Assembly: GCF_047730165.1 (NCBI RefSeq)
Contig: NZ_CP159834.1
Coordinates: forward strand, 2,294,001 to 2,358,000
DNA length: 64,000 nt
Direction of reading: 5' to 3'
Origin: Patiriisocius sp047730165
Lineage (GTDB): Bacteria > Bacteroidota > Bacteroidia > Flavobacteriales > Flavobacteriaceae
Shown here: piece by piece, positions 19,396-29,057 of the stretch
Position numbering within the stretch: position 1 is the first letter of the stretch
Layout: each line of letters begins with the position of its first letter
Notes under the pieces: generated by a model
Told to the model about the DNA's origin: nothing
Database searches by the model: none
Seen by the model: only the letters and a program-made list of their open reading frames with translations
Translations under genes and position numbers: made by a program

Positions 19396-20538
19396 ATGAA
19401 AACGAAACTCTTACTCACTTTAGTACTTGCCGTATCAATTGCGTTGTCTGCATTTACAATTAAAGACGTATCTAGAAGCGATAGCATTTCAGCAGTACAG
19501 CAAAATCCTTTTATTGTAGTACTCGATGCAGGTCACGGTGGTACAGATCCAGGCAATCTCGGAAATGGCTATTACGAAAAAGATATTGTTTTAGATGTGA
19601 CGCTGCAAGTAGGTAAGATTCTTGAAACGCAGCCAGGATTTAAAGTAATCTATACAAGAAAGACAGATGTCTTTATAAAACTAAATGAACGTGGGCCAGT
19701 AGCAAATGAAGTAGATGCAGATATTTTTGTATCCATACATTGTGACTCACATCATACCCAAGCTTATGGAGTGGGAACCTTTGTAATGGGACTTGATAAA
19801 TCTGGAAAAAATCTTGAAACCGCAAAAAAAGAAAATGAAGTTATTTTTCTTGAAGATAACTATGAAGAGACTTATGCAGGTTTTGATCCTAATTCTCCAG
19901 AGTCCTTAATAGGGCTCACTATTATGCAAGAAGAATACCTTGATCAAAGTATTATGCTTGCTGGACTTGTACAAAATAACATTGTAAACAACTTAAAACG
20001 TAAGAATAGAAATGTGAAACAAGCACCATTCTGGGTGCTACATAGCAGTTATATGCCAAGTGTTTTGATAGAATTAGGTTTCTTAACAAACAACACAGAA
20101 GGCAAGTATGTGAACAGTAAGAAGGGGAGAAAGGAAATGGCAGAGCAGATTGCAAACGGGATTATGAGTTATAAGAAGAATCTTGAGTTGGCCACTAATG
20201 ATTTTAAGAACCCAGCAATTACAGAGCAGGAGATTGATGAAGCGATTAAGGTTTCAGAGAAAAAAGTATACAGGGACATTAATTTTAGAGTGCAGATTGC
20301 CGCTTCTGGGAATAAGCTTGAGACGAAGCCTGAAAACTTTAAAGGTCTAAAGGGTGTAGATCGGGTTCAAGTAGGAGCGCTCTATAAGTATTACTACGGA
20401 AATACTTCAGATTATAATGTGATTCAATTACTACAAACCTTGGCTAAAGAAAAGGGCTATTCCACTTGCTTTGTCGTCGCTTATAAGGACGGAAAAAAGT
20501 TAAATCTTTCTAAAGTTCTAAAAACCGAGGATAAATAA
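19396..20538 (+). CDS. N-acetylmuramoyl-L-alanine amidase (Amidase_3) with C-terminal SPOR-like part
   Basis: 380 residues from the ATG at 19396, which opens a clean signal peptide (MKTKLLLTLVLAVSIALSAF); the ATG at 19369 adds nine residues that spoil it. The zinc amidase core runs from about residue 40 to 260: LDAGHGGTDPG (zinc His), YEKDI (zinc Glu), SIHCDSH (zinc His) and LIELGFLTN (catalytic Glu). Residues about 290-370 resemble a SPOR peptidoglycan-binding domain (FRVQIAASGNKL, then GYSTCFVVAYKDGKK). The enzyme cuts the lactoyl-peptide bond of peptidoglycan in the periplasm, for example in cell separation. It leads an operon with an MCE protein 19 bases downstream. Confidence 0.9.
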   Translation: MKTKLLLTLVLAVSIALSAFTIKDVSRSDSISAVQQNPFIVVLDAGHGGTDPGNLGNGYYEKDIVLDVTLQVGKILETQPGFKVIYTRKTDVFIKLNERGPVANEVDADIFVSIHCDSHHTQAYGVGTFVMGLDKSGKNLETAKKENEVIFLEDNYEETYAGFDPNSPESLIGLTIMQEEYLDQSIMLAGLVQNNIVNNLKRKNRNVKQAPFWVLHSSYMPSVLIELGFLTNNTEGKYVNSKKGRKEMAEQIANGIMSYKKNLELATNDFKNPAITEQEIDEAIKVSEKKVYRDINFRVQIAASGNKLETKPENFKGLKGVDRVQVGALYKYYYGNTSDYNVIQLLQTLAKEKGYSTCFVVAYKDGKKLNLSKVLKTEDK

Positions 20539-20557
20539 CCCGCCTTGTTTCTGATTA

Positions 20558-21538
20558 ATGCCTAAATTTGCTTCATTAAAACACATTAAATTGAAATTAT
20601 CAAGAGAAGTAAAAACGGGAATTCTTGCCATTGGAACGATATTATTATTCATATTTGGATATAGCTATCTTCAAGGGACAAATCTTCTTGAAAAACACAG
20701 AACCTTTTTTGTGAAATATAGCAATGTAGAAGGACTTGCTAAATCTGCTCCTGTTACTATCAACGGACTAGTTGTAGGTAAGGTAACGAGTATTGAATTT
20801 GAAGATAATAAAGGAGGGCTCTTGGTTGAGTTTACAGTGGAGAATGATTTTGTGTTTTCTGATAAAAGTCTTGTGCTTATTTATAGTAGTGGAATTATAG
20901 GCGGAAAGTCTCTAGGTGTTTATCCCGATTATAGTGGTGCTCCAGTAAAATCTGGTGACACACTTCCAGGACAGGTAGAAAAAGGGATGTTAGATATGGT
21001 AACTTCGCGTCTTGGCCCATTAGAGGATAAGGTAAACACGACACTAGCGACTGTAGACACACTATTATTGGCATTTACAGAGGTGCTAAATCCACGAACG
21101 CGAGTGAACTTAGAAGAAACATTAGCAACTTTAAACACCACAACTAAGTATTTCAAATCTATATCTAAAAATATGGATGAGCTACTTGATGCAAATAAAG
21201 AAAAGCTAAGTTCTACTATTACAAACCTAGACATTACTACAAAAAACTTTGCAAAGCTCTCAGATTCTTTAGCCCAAATAAACACAGGCCAGATTGTTCG
21301 GCAGATGGAAGAAGTTATTTCTAGGCTTAATGCAATCGTAACAAGTATAGATAATGGAGAAGGAAGCATCGGTAAATTGCTTAAAGATGAAAAGATGTAC
21401 GATAACCTAGAAGGTGCGTCTAAGCAACTAGAAGAATTATTAAAAGATATGAAATTGAATCCCAAGCGTTATGTGCATTTCTCATTATTTGGAAAGCGTG
21501 ACAAGGGATTTGAAGAGCCAGAAGATCCTAACAAATAA
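20558..21538 (+). CDS. MlaD/MCE family protein (lipid-transport component)
   Basis: 326 residues: a membrane anchor (about 20-40, KTGILAIGTILLFIFGYSY) and an MCE domain (about 48-125, with EGLAKSAPVTINGLVVGKV), then a long helical, probably coiled-coil C-terminus (about 145-300). MCE proteins form rings or tubes that carry phospholipids between inner and outer membrane with an MlaE/MlaF ABC transporter; those partners are not in this window. An in-frame TTG at 20591 would give a start (MKLSREVK) closer to the family pattern, so the true start is uncertain by 11 residues. It lies between the amidase and an Fe-S protein, three bases from the latter. Confidence 0.88.
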   Translation: MPKFASLKHIKLKLSREVKTGILAIGTILLFIFGYSYLQGTNLLEKHRTFFVKYSNVEGLAKSAPVTINGLVVGKVTSIEFEDNKGGLLVEFTVENDFVFSDKSLVLIYSSGIIGGKSLGVYPDYSGAPVKSGDTLPGQVEKGMLDMVTSRLGPLEDKVNTTLATVDTLLLAFTEVLNPRTRVNLEETLATLNTTTKYFKSISKNMDELLDANKEKLSSTITNLDITTKNFAKLSDSLAQINTGQIVRQMEEVISRLNAIVTSIDNGEGSIGKLLKDEKMYDNLEGASKQLEELLKDMKLNPKRYVHFSLFGKRDKGFEEPEDPNK

Positions 21539-21541
21539 TCT

Positions 21542-22849
21542 ATGCAGTACATTCCTAATATTATCTTTTTGCTGGTCCTCTTAGCAGGGATTGGTTACTT
21601 CTCCTTCAACATAAGAAAAGTAATTAGAAACATTAAACTCGGTATTCCCGTGTCTGTATCTAATAAAGGAGAGCGACTGGCTAACGTAGGTCGTATCGCA
21701 ATAGGACAATCTAAAATGGTAGTACGGCCAGTATCTGGGGCGATGCACATTGTCGTGTACCTAGGTTTTATTATCATTAACATAGAAGTATTAGAGATCA
21801 TCATCGATGGTCTTTTTGGCACTCATCGTATTTTCTCAACTTTTTTAGGAAGCTTTTATGGAGTGCTCCTGGGTACTTTTGAAATTCTCGCGGTTTTAGT
21901 ATTTGCCGCCGTTGTTGTTTTTTGGATACGCCGAAATGTGATAAAGTTGAAACGCTTTATGTCTAAGGAAATGACAGGTTGGCCTAAAAATGACGGTAAC
22001 TTTATTCTCTATTTTGAAATGGTCCTAATGGGCCTATTTCTAGTAATGAACGCAACAGATGTCCCTTTTCAGCAAATTGATAGTGGGAACATCGTATCTC
22101 AACACATTGCAAGTTGGTTTTCAGGAACATCTGAGGGTACCTTGCATATTATAGAGCGCACCGCTTGGTGGATTCACATTGTAGGGATCTTAATTTTCTT
22201 GAACTACCTATATTTCTCAAAGCATCTACATATTATGCTGGCTTTCCCTAATGTATACTTCGGAAGGGTAACACCCCAAGGACATTTTAAAAACAACAAA
22301 GCCGTTACCAAAGAAGTTATGATGATGATGGATCCCAATGTAGATCCATTTGCTTCTCCCCCAGAAGAAGAAGCAGAAGAGACTCCGGCAAAGTTTGGTG
22401 CGAGTGATGTGATGGATTTGACACAAATTCAATTATTAAATGCCTACACCTGCACCGAGTGTGGACGTTGCACTAGTGAATGCCCTGCAAATATTACAGG
22501 TAAAAAATTATCCCCACGAAAAATAATGATGGATACCCGTGACCGTCTAGAAGAAGTAGGGAAGAACATAGACGCTAATAAAGGCGTTTTTGTGCCAGAC
22601 GGCAAACAGTTATTAGGCGACTACATTACAAATGAGGAGCTTTGGGCTTGTACAAGTTGCAACGCCTGCGTAGAAGCTTGCCCCGTAAGTATTGATCCTC
22701 TTTCTATCATTATGGAAATGAGACAATACTTAGTAATGGAGCAAAGTGCCGCACCAAACGAACTCAATGGAACTATGACAAACATTGAGAACAACGGAGC
22801 ACCTTGGCCATTTAATCAACAAGATAGATTGAACTGGGCTAAGGAGTAA
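21542..22849 (+). CDS. Membrane-bound (4Fe-4S) oxidoreductase, HdrC/GlpC-like with cytochrome-like membrane part
   Basis: 435 residues. The N-terminal 240 residues contain about five hydrophobic helices with scattered histidines, like a NarI/respiratory-reductase membrane domain. The C-terminal part has two ferredoxin-type cluster motifs, CTECGRCTSECP from Cys304 and CTSCNACVEACP from Cys370, facing the cytoplasm. Such proteins pass electrons between quinone and a soluble partner; the CCG-domain protein encoded at 23461 is the likely partner. Start follows the MCE gene stop by three bases, so both are probably on one message. The physiological substrate is unknown. Confidence 0.85.
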   Translation: MQYIPNIIFLLVLLAGIGYFSFNIRKVIRNIKLGIPVSVSNKGERLANVGRIAIGQSKMVVRPVSGAMHIVVYLGFIIINIEVLEIIIDGLFGTHRIFSTFLGSFYGVLLGTFEILAVLVFAAVVVFWIRRNVIKLKRFMSKEMTGWPKNDGNFILYFEMVLMGLFLVMNATDVPFQQIDSGNIVSQHIASWFSGTSEGTLHIIERTAWWIHIVGILIFLNYLYFSKHLHIMLAFPNVYFGRVTPQGHFKNNKAVTKEVMMMMDPNVDPFASPPEEEAEETPAKFGASDVMDLTQIQLLNAYTCTECGRCTSECPANITGKKLSPRKIMMDTRDRLEEVGKNIDANKGVFVPDGKQLLGDYITNEELWACTSCNACVEACPVSIDPLSIIMEMRQYLVMEQSAAPNELNGTMTNIENNGAPWPFNQQDRLNWAKE

Positions 22850-22990
22850 TATTAGCGGTATGTGTTAATGGATAGTATTTACCTCCGTGTCCTTTGTGCC
22901 TGTGTGGTGATAAGAAATTGAGAATAAGACTAGAATTTTTAAATAATAGTAAGATTCTCTTTTTAAAGGGAATGAAAAGAAAACCAACTT

Positions 22991-23425
22991 ATGAATAAAG
23001 AAGAAGCAGAAGACTTATTGCATGCAAAAGTAGAAGCAGGAGAAACGGTGAGTCCAGTATTACCAGAAGGAGTGAAAAACTACCTTATTGACATTGATGG
23101 TACTGTAACTGAAGATGTGCCTAATGAAGAGCCAGAACGCATGGCAACTTGTGAGCCTTTTCCTGATGCCTTAAAGACCTTAAATAATTGGTATGATCAA
23201 GGACACCTTATTTGCTTTTTTACTTCTAGAACAGAAGACCACAGAAAAGTAACTACAGATTGGTTAAATAAACATGGATTTAAATTTCATAGCCTATTAA
23301 TGGGGAAGCCTCGCGGCGGAAATTATCATTGGGTAGATAACCATCTAGTAAAAGCAACACGGTATAAAGGAAAGTTCACTGAACTAATAGATAAAGAAGT
23401 GACTATTCAAGTGTTTGAGGAATAA
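22991..23425 (+). CDS. HAD-superfamily hydrolase-like protein
   Basis: 144 residues. HAD motif I is LIDIDGTVTED (about residues 33-43), motif II FFTSRTED (about 76-83), a lysine in GKPRGGNYHWVDNH (about 105-118) serves as motif III/IV candidate. Relatives are sometimes labelled phosphoheptose isomerase, but I see no SIS-domain features, so a phosphatase-type HAD fold is more likely. The substrate is unknown. It sits between the two Fe-S oxidoreductase genes and may be an insertion into that operon; gaps are 141 bases before and 35 after. Confidence 0.75.
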   Translation: MNKEEAEDLLHAKVEAGETVSPVLPEGVKNYLIDIDGTVTEDVPNEEPERMATCEPFPDALKTLNNWYDQGHLICFFTSRTEDHRKVTTDWLNKHGFKFHSLLMGKPRGGNYHWVDNHLVKATRYKGKFTELIDKEVTIQVFEE

Positions 23426-23460
23426 TAGTAAAATAGAGCATCCATTTTTAATATTTCAAT

Positions 23461-24252
23461 ATGGAAGAAACAATAAAAGTCCCAACAATGGCCGAGTATA
23501 CGGCACAAGGCAAGCAACCAGAAGTCTTATTCTGGGTAGGCTGTGCTGGTAGTTTTGACGACAGAGCAAAGAAGATTACAAAAGCATTTGTAAAATTATT
23601 ACATAATGCAGGTGTAGATTTCGCCGTATTAGGAACAGAGGAAAGCTGTACAGGTGATCCGGCAAAACGTGCTGGTAATGAGTTTTTATTCCAGATGCAA
23701 GCGGCCACCAATATTGAAGTGATGAATGCTTATGAAGTAAAAAAAGTTGTAACGGCGTGCCCGCATTGCTTTAATACGATCAAAAATGAGTATCCAGAAT
23801 TAGGTGGAAATTACGAAGTAATGCACCATACGCAGTTCTTAAAATCTTTAATGAATGAAGGGCGTCTAAAAGTTGAAGGTGGTAAGTTTAAGGGCAAGCG
23901 CATTACTTTTCACGATCCGTGTTACCTAGGTCGTGCCAATGGCGAATATGAAGCACCAAGAGAGTTACTTCGAAAACTAGAAGTAGAGCTTGTAGAAATG
24001 AAACGATGCAAATCTAAAGGATTATGTTGCGGAGCAGGCGGCGCACAAATGTTTAAAGAAGCAGAACCAGGAACAAAAGAAATTAACATAGAGCGCACAC
24101 AAGAAGCCGTTGAAGTAAAGCCAGAAATTATCGCAGCAGGATGCCCATTCTGTAACACGATGATGACAGATGGAGTAAAAGGAGAAAACAAAGAAGGCGA
24201 AATTGAAGTAATGGATGTGGCAGAGATGATTGCATCTGCGCAGGATCTTTAA
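23461..24252 (+). CDS. CCG-domain (Fe-S) oxidoreductase subunit, HdrB-like
   Basis: 263 residues with two cysteine-rich CCG-type domains. First: FWVGCAGSFDD with EESCTGDPAKR and ACPHCFNTIKNEYP. Second: FHDPCYLGRANG, then CKSKGLCCGAGGAQMF and AGCPFCNTMM. In heterodisulfide reductases this architecture binds non-cubane or cubane [4Fe-4S] clusters that reduce disulfides or pass electrons. No membrane segment, so it probably docks on the membrane subunit encoded at 21542. The family appears in many Bacteroidota next to that membrane protein; its substrate is not known to me. Confidence 0.87.
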   Translation: MEETIKVPTMAEYTAQGKQPEVLFWVGCAGSFDDRAKKITKAFVKLLHNAGVDFAVLGTEESCTGDPAKRAGNEFLFQMQAATNIEVMNAYEVKKVVTACPHCFNTIKNEYPELGGNYEVMHHTQFLKSLMNEGRLKVEGGKFKGKRITFHDPCYLGRANGEYEAPRELLRKLEVELVEMKRCKSKGLCCGAGGAQMFKEAEPGTKEINIERTQEAVEVKPEIIAAGCPFCNTMMTDGVKGENKEGEIEVMDVAEMIASAQDL

Positions 24253-24361
24253 CTTGTTTTTTCTAAATTAGAATAGAAATTACACATGTTCAGCCAGAGA
24301 ATAAAATTAAAACCAATACCCCAATTAACATTTAACCATCAACGTTTAACTTTTTCCAAAT

Positions 24362-24847
24362 ATGCTAGTTGATTTCTCAAACCTTCCTGACGATTCAAGA
24401 ATCTGGATTTACCAGTCTAACCGAAAGTTCTCGGAAGAAGAGGTGTCGGCTATGGAAGAAAAAACTAAGGTTTTCTTAACCCAATGGACTGCTCACGGTG
24501 CAAACCTAGAAGCTGGCTTTGAGATAAAGCACAGTCGTTTTATAGTTTTCGGTCTCAATCAATCAAATGCCTCGGCATCTGGTTGTAGTATAGATGCATC
24601 CGTTCACTTTATTCAAGAACTAGAAAAAGAATTTGATCTTGACCTCATGGATAAAATGAATGTTACATTTTATAACGGTGATTTTATTGCCCACAAGACT
24701 TTGACAGATTTTAGAAAAATGGCAAAGAACAGGTCTGTCTCTAAGAATACCGTGGTTTTCAACAACTTGGTAAACACAAAAATCGAGTATGAAGAAAATT
24801 GGGAAGTACCAGCATCAGAGAGTTGGCATAACAGGTTTTTAGCATAG
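24362..24847 (+). CDS. Conserved Bacteroidota protein of unknown function (no ABC ATPase motifs)
   Basis: 161 residues, soluble, no signal peptide. Relatives are often named 'ABC transporter ATPase', but there is no Walker A, Walker B or LSGGQ motif here. Distinct features are WIYQSNRKFSEEE near the N-terminus, WTAHGANLEAGFEI (about 42-55), SGCSIDASVHFIQELE (about 74-89) and a conserved-looking C-terminus ENWEVPASESWHNRF. It follows the CCG-domain gene in the same direction at 110 bases and probably belongs to the same transcription block. Function unknown. Confidence 0.78.
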   Translation: MLVDFSNLPDDSRIWIYQSNRKFSEEEVSAMEEKTKVFLTQWTAHGANLEAGFEIKHSRFIVFGLNQSNASASGCSIDASVHFIQELEKEFDLDLMDKMNVTFYNGDFIAHKTLTDFRKMAKNRSVSKNTVVFNNLVNTKIEYEENWEVPASESWHNRFLA

Positions 24848-24950
24848 TTTTTGTACCTTACAAATACGAAAGAAATACGCATTATATTAAGGATGTGACT
24901 CACTAAAAATTGCATTTCTTCGTTGTCATCTTATATTCCAGTTGTATTCA

Positions 24951-27875
24951 ATGAAAAAACTTTTTGCCCTCGCACTATTCCTACTTTCCACAATTGCCAT
25001 GTTTGCACAACAGGCAAATCCATTAATTGTAAAAAACAGCCTTCCCTACCAGCAAAAATGGGTGGATAGTATCTATGGAGAAATGTCATTACAAGAAAAG
25101 GTGGGACAACTTTTTATGGTAGATGTTTTTTCTAGTGATCCTGTAGAAAAAACGAATAAGATTAAAAAACTCATACGAGAACAACACATAGGCGGCATCA
25201 TCTTCTCAAAAGGAGGTCCTGTGCGACAGGCTGAGCTAAATAACGAATTTCAGAACGAAGCGAAATATCCACTGATGATTGCTATGGACGCAGAATGGGG
25301 GTTGGCTATGCGGCTAGACTCTACATACGCCTTTCCTTGGAACATGACATTAGGCGCCATACAGGATAATAAGATTGTAGAAGAAGTAGGACATCGTATC
25401 GGTTTACATACCAGAAGGATGGGAATGCATATTAATTTTGCACCCGTGGTAGATATTAATACCAATCCTAAAAATCCAATTATCGGGAATCGCTCTTTTG
25501 GAGAGGACATGGTAAACGTAAGCGAGAAAGCTTTGGCTTTTATGAAAGGGATGCAACGCGCTGGTGTCTTAGCAAATGCAAAGCACTTTCCAGGTCATGG
25601 TGACACCGACCAAGATTCGCATAAAACGCTTCCTACCGTTGCTTTTTCTAAAGCACGTATAGACAGTGTCGAGCTCTATCCTTACCGAAAATTGATCAAC
25701 GAAGGGCTCAGCAGTATTATGGTGGCACACCTAAATATTCCTAGCCTAGAAAGCCGCGAAGGTTATCCTTCTAGCATTTCAAAATATATAGTGACAGACA
25801 TGCTCAAAGGGCAGTTGGGCTTTAATGGGCTTATTTTTACAGATGCCTTAAATATGAAGGGCGCGGCAAACTTTAGTGCTCCAGGAGAGATAGATCTCGC
25901 TGCTTTTATGGCGGGTAATGATGTCCTTCTTATTTCCGAAGATATTCCGAAAGCGCATGCACTTTTGGTCAATGCCTATCGTGAAGAAGTGATTACAGAA
26001 GCACGATTAGCGCACTCGGTGAAGAAGATTCTTTTTGCCAAGTTTAAAGCCGGATTACACAGGTATCAACCAGTAAGTCCTTATGGTTTGGTGCCTAGTT
26101 TAAATGCGGCTGCAGACGATGCGCTGTATGAAAAGGCAATGGAGTCAGCGATTACTGTGGTGAAAAATGATAGCGTTCTTTTACCTATTACAGATTTGCA
26201 AAATAAGAAATTTGCCTATGTAAATTTTGGCGATGCGGATGGGAAGCCATTCTTAGATGCACTTCGGAAATATGACAAAATAGACCACGTTAAAGCAAAT
26301 GACATCTCGTCTATGTTGAAAAAACTAAAAGGCTACGATCAAGTGATTATTGGTTTTCACAAAAGCAACGACAACCCTTGGAAAAGTTATACTTTTTCTA
26401 CTAATGAGTTGCAATGGTTACAGAAAATCGCAGCAAATAACAAAGTGATATTAGATGTGTTTACGAGTCCATATGCCTTGTTACAAATCCAAAACATTTC
26501 CGAAATTGAGACAGTAGTAGTTTCGTATCAAAATAGTGATGTCGCACAATCGTTGTCCGCACAGATTATTTTTGGGGCACGCCAGGCAAAAGGGAGATTG
26601 CCTGTAAGTATAGGCAGCGCAATTCCAGTAGGATCTGGAGTAGATACCAGACTATTGAAACGCCTACAATACGGTACTGCAGAAAGTGTAGGGATGAGTA
26701 GCTATAAGTTTTATAAAATTGATTCACTGGCAAGAGTGGGGCTATGGGGAGGAATGACGCCAGGAATGCAAATAATTGTAGCCAGAAACGGAAAGGTAGT
26801 ATATGATAAGAATTTTGGTTATCACACGCAATCTCAAAAGAACACAGTAAAAAGTAACGATCTATATGACGTTGCTTCTTTGACTAAAATTTTAGCAACT
26901 TTACCAATGATTATGGACCTCTTTGACCGCGGTGTGATCAATATGGATACCAAGTTAAAAGAAATGCTCCCAGAATATCGAGGTACTGACAAGGCCAATA
27001 TCACATTAAAAGAAATGCTAACGCATACAGCAAGACTTAAGGCATGGATACCGTTTTACATTAAGACGATGGATAGTGTTACCAAGAAACCTTCTGCCAA
27101 GTGGTTTCGAGAAAATAAACAGGAAGATTTTACAATCCTAGTAGCGAAAAATCTTTTTATGAAGCGCGAGTACAAAGACTCGATATACAGGTTTATAAAG
27201 GAAAGTGAACTGCGGGAAAGTAAGGGCTATAAATATAGTGACTTACCATATTATCTACTTAAGAAATACGTAGAAGAATTTTACGGAACTCCTTTAGAGG
27301 TTTTAGTGCAGCGAAATATATATGAACCTTTAGGAGCAAACAATACAACCTATTTACCCCTAGATAAGTTTACTAAGATTGACATTGTCCCAACGGAATA
27401 TGACACATACTTTAGACAACAAGTTGTTCATGGCTATGTAAACGATCAAGGGACAGCTATGCTGGGTGGTGTAGGAGGCCACGCTGGTCTTTTTAGTACT
27501 GCAAACGATGTGGCGAAAATTATGCAGATGTATTTATGGAAAGGGACATATGGTGACAAACAGTATTTTAAACCAGAAACGATAGATGCATTTAACACCT
27601 GTTATTTTTGTGGTGATAATGTAAGGCGAGGCGTTGGTTTCGACAAACCACAACTAGGAGATGTGGGTCCAACATGCGGATGTGTATCTATGAATAGTTT
27701 TGGGCATAGCGGATTTACCGGTACCTTTACTTGGGCAGATCCTGATCAAGACCTTATCTATGTTTTTATGAGTAACCGTACCTATCCTGATGCGGAGAAC
27801 AGAAAACTAATAGAGAGCAACCTACGGAGTAATATTCAAGAAGCAATTTACGAAGCAATTAATGTAAAGTATTAA
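24951..27875 (+). CDS. GH3 beta-N-acetylglucosaminidase-type domain fused to a serine beta-lactamase-like hydrolase
   Basis: 974 residues from ATG 24951 (a TTG three codons upstream is in frame but less likely). Signal peptide about 1-20 (ends STIAMFA-Q). The N-terminal half is glycoside hydrolase family 3 of NagZ type: KHFPGHGDTDQDSHKTLP near residue 209 carries the Asp-His acid/base pair typical of NagZ. The C-terminal part (about 590-970) is a class C beta-lactamase/serine hydrolase fold with Ser643-x-x-Lys646 (SLTK), a Tyr motif in KYSDLPYYL and HSGFTGT near the end. In the family these act in peptidoglycan or muropeptide turnover in the periplasm. Next gene is bshA, 28 bases on. Confidence 0.9.
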   Translation: MKKLFALALFLLSTIAMFAQQANPLIVKNSLPYQQKWVDSIYGEMSLQEKVGQLFMVDVFSSDPVEKTNKIKKLIREQHIGGIIFSKGGPVRQAELNNEFQNEAKYPLMIAMDAEWGLAMRLDSTYAFPWNMTLGAIQDNKIVEEVGHRIGLHTRRMGMHINFAPVVDINTNPKNPIIGNRSFGEDMVNVSEKALAFMKGMQRAGVLANAKHFPGHGDTDQDSHKTLPTVAFSKARIDSVELYPYRKLINEGLSSIMVAHLNIPSLESREGYPSSISKYIVTDMLKGQLGFNGLIFTDALNMKGAANFSAPGEIDLAAFMAGNDVLLISEDIPKAHALLVNAYREEVITEARLAHSVKKILFAKFKAGLHRYQPVSPYGLVPSLNAAADDALYEKAMESAITVVKNDSVLLPITDLQNKKFAYVNFGDADGKPFLDALRKYDKIDHVKANDISSMLKKLKGYDQVIIGFHKSNDNPWKSYTFSTNELQWLQKIAANNKVILDVFTSPYALLQIQNISEIETVVVSYQNSDVAQSLSAQIIFGARQAKGRLPVSIGSAIPVGSGVDTRLLKRLQYGTAESVGMSSYKFYKIDSLARVGLWGGMTPGMQIIVARNGKVVYDKNFGYHTQSQKNTVKSNDLYDVASLTKILATLPMIMDLFDRGVINMDTKLKEMLPEYRGTDKANITLKEMLTHTARLKAWIPFYIKTMDSVTKKPSAKWFRENKQEDFTILVAKNLFMKREYKDSIYRFIKESELRESKGYKYSDLPYYLLKKYVEEFYGTPLEVLVQRNIYEPLGANNTTYLPLDKFTKIDIVPTEYDTYFRQQVVHGYVNDQGTAMLGGVGGHAGLFSTANDVAKIMQMYLWKGTYGDKQYFKPETIDAFNTCYFCGDNVRRGVGFDKPQLGDVGPTCGCVSMNSFGHSGFTGTFTWADPDQDLIYVFMSNRTYPDAENRKLIESNLRSNIQEAIYEAINVKY

Positions 27876-27903
27876 AAATTATCCCGCAGCGGATTAGCAG
27901 TTT

Positions 27904-29040
27904 ATGAAAATAGCAATGGTATGTTATCCTACATTTGGTGGGAGTGGAGTAGTAGCTACAGAGCTTGGTGTCGCCTTGGCAGAGAGAGGTCATGAAGTTC
28001 ATTTTATAACCTATAAGCAACCCGTCCGATTAGATCTTCTTAGTCCTAATATTTATTTTCACGAGGTACAAGTGCCGCAATACCCTTTGTTTAAGTACCA
28101 ACCTTATGAGTTGGCCTTATCAAGTAAACTAGTTGATATGGTGCGATATTACGGGATAGATATGATGCACGTGCATTATGCCATTCCGCACGCATATGCT
28201 GGATATATGGCAAAAAAGATGTTAGAAGATGAAGGCATTATAATCCCAATGGTAACGACGCTGCACGGGACAGATATTACACTTGTGGGTAATCATCCAC
28301 ACTATAAGCCAGCAGTCACCTTTAGCATTAATAACAGTGATAAGGTAACCTCTGTTTCTGAAAGTTTAAAAAAAGATACCCTCCGCCTTTTTTCTATCAA
28401 TAATGAGATTGATGTAGTCCCAAACTTCATTGACATGAAAAAACATGAGAACACCTACACAGATTGCCAGCGTGACCATATGGCATTGCCTGGAGAACGT
28501 ATAATAACCCATGTTAGTAATTTAAGACCCGTAAAAAGAATCCTTGATATTGTGAAGGTGTTCGCTAAAATACAGGAAGAGATTCCTTCTAAATTATTGA
28601 TTGTTGGAGAAGGACCAGAGCGAGAGCCTGCGCAAGAACTAGTAGATAGTTTAGGCCTAACAGAAAAGGTTGTTTTTCTTGGTAACAGCAATGAAGTTAA
28701 TAAAATATTATGCTTCACAGACTTGTTTTTGTTGCCTTCAGAAAAAGAAAGTTTTGGTTTGGCAGCCCTTGAGGCTATGGCTTGTGGAGTACCAGTAATA
28801 TCTTCTAATGCGGGAGGTCTTTCTGAAGTAAATACGCACGGAGTGAGTGGTTACCTAAGTAATGTGGGTGATATTGATGATATGGCTAAAAATGCTATCA
28901 GTATATTAAATAATGATGTTACTTTACAAGAATTTAAGAAGCAAGCAAAAAAAGCGGCTGCACGGTTTGATACAGATAATATTGTACCTTTTTATGAGGA
29001 AATCTACAAACAAGCTGTCCAAGTAAGTTTGGTGAAATAG
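27904..29040 (+). CDS. bshA: N-acetyl-alpha-D-glucosaminyl L-malate synthase BshA
   Basis: 378 residues, a GT4-type glycosyltransferase that joins UDP-GlcNAc to L-malate, the first step of bacillithiol synthesis. The N-terminus CYPTFGGSGVVATELGVAL holds the glycine-rich loop; HVHYAIPHAYAGYMA and TTLHGTDITLVGN are BshA features, and the EX7E-type motif EKESFGLAALEAMACG is near residue 281. Cytoplasmic. It is followed by a clear terminator. BshB and BshC are not in this window. Confidence 0.95.
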   Translation: MKIAMVCYPTFGGSGVVATELGVALAERGHEVHFITYKQPVRLDLLSPNIYFHEVQVPQYPLFKYQPYELALSSKLVDMVRYYGIDMMHVHYAIPHAYAGYMAKKMLEDEGIIIPMVTTLHGTDITLVGNHPHYKPAVTFSINNSDKVTSVSESLKKDTLRLFSINNEIDVVPNFIDMKKHENTYTDCQRDHMALPGERIITHVSNLRPVKRILDIVKVFAKIQEEIPSKLLIVGEGPEREPAQELVDSLGLTEKVVFLGNSNEVNKILCFTDLFLLPSEKESFGLAALEAMACGVPVISSNAGGLSEVNTHGVSGYLSNVGDIDDMAKNAISILNNDVTLQEFKKQAKKAAARFDTDNIVPFYEEIYKQAVQVSLVK

Positions 29041-29057
29041 CAAAAAAACAGTAAAGA

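Noticed and set aside
20929..21465. 178-codon open frame antisense to the MCE gene
   Set aside because: Low-complexity Ser/Leu/Val shadow of the real gene; no start context and no recognised domain.
22991..23425. Label 'phosphoheptose isomerase' for the HAD-like protein
   Set aside because: No SIS-domain motifs; the sequence shows HAD motifs DIDGT and TSR instead.
24362..24847. Label 'ABC transporter ATPase' for the 161-residue protein
   Set aside because: No Walker A, Walker B or signature motif present.
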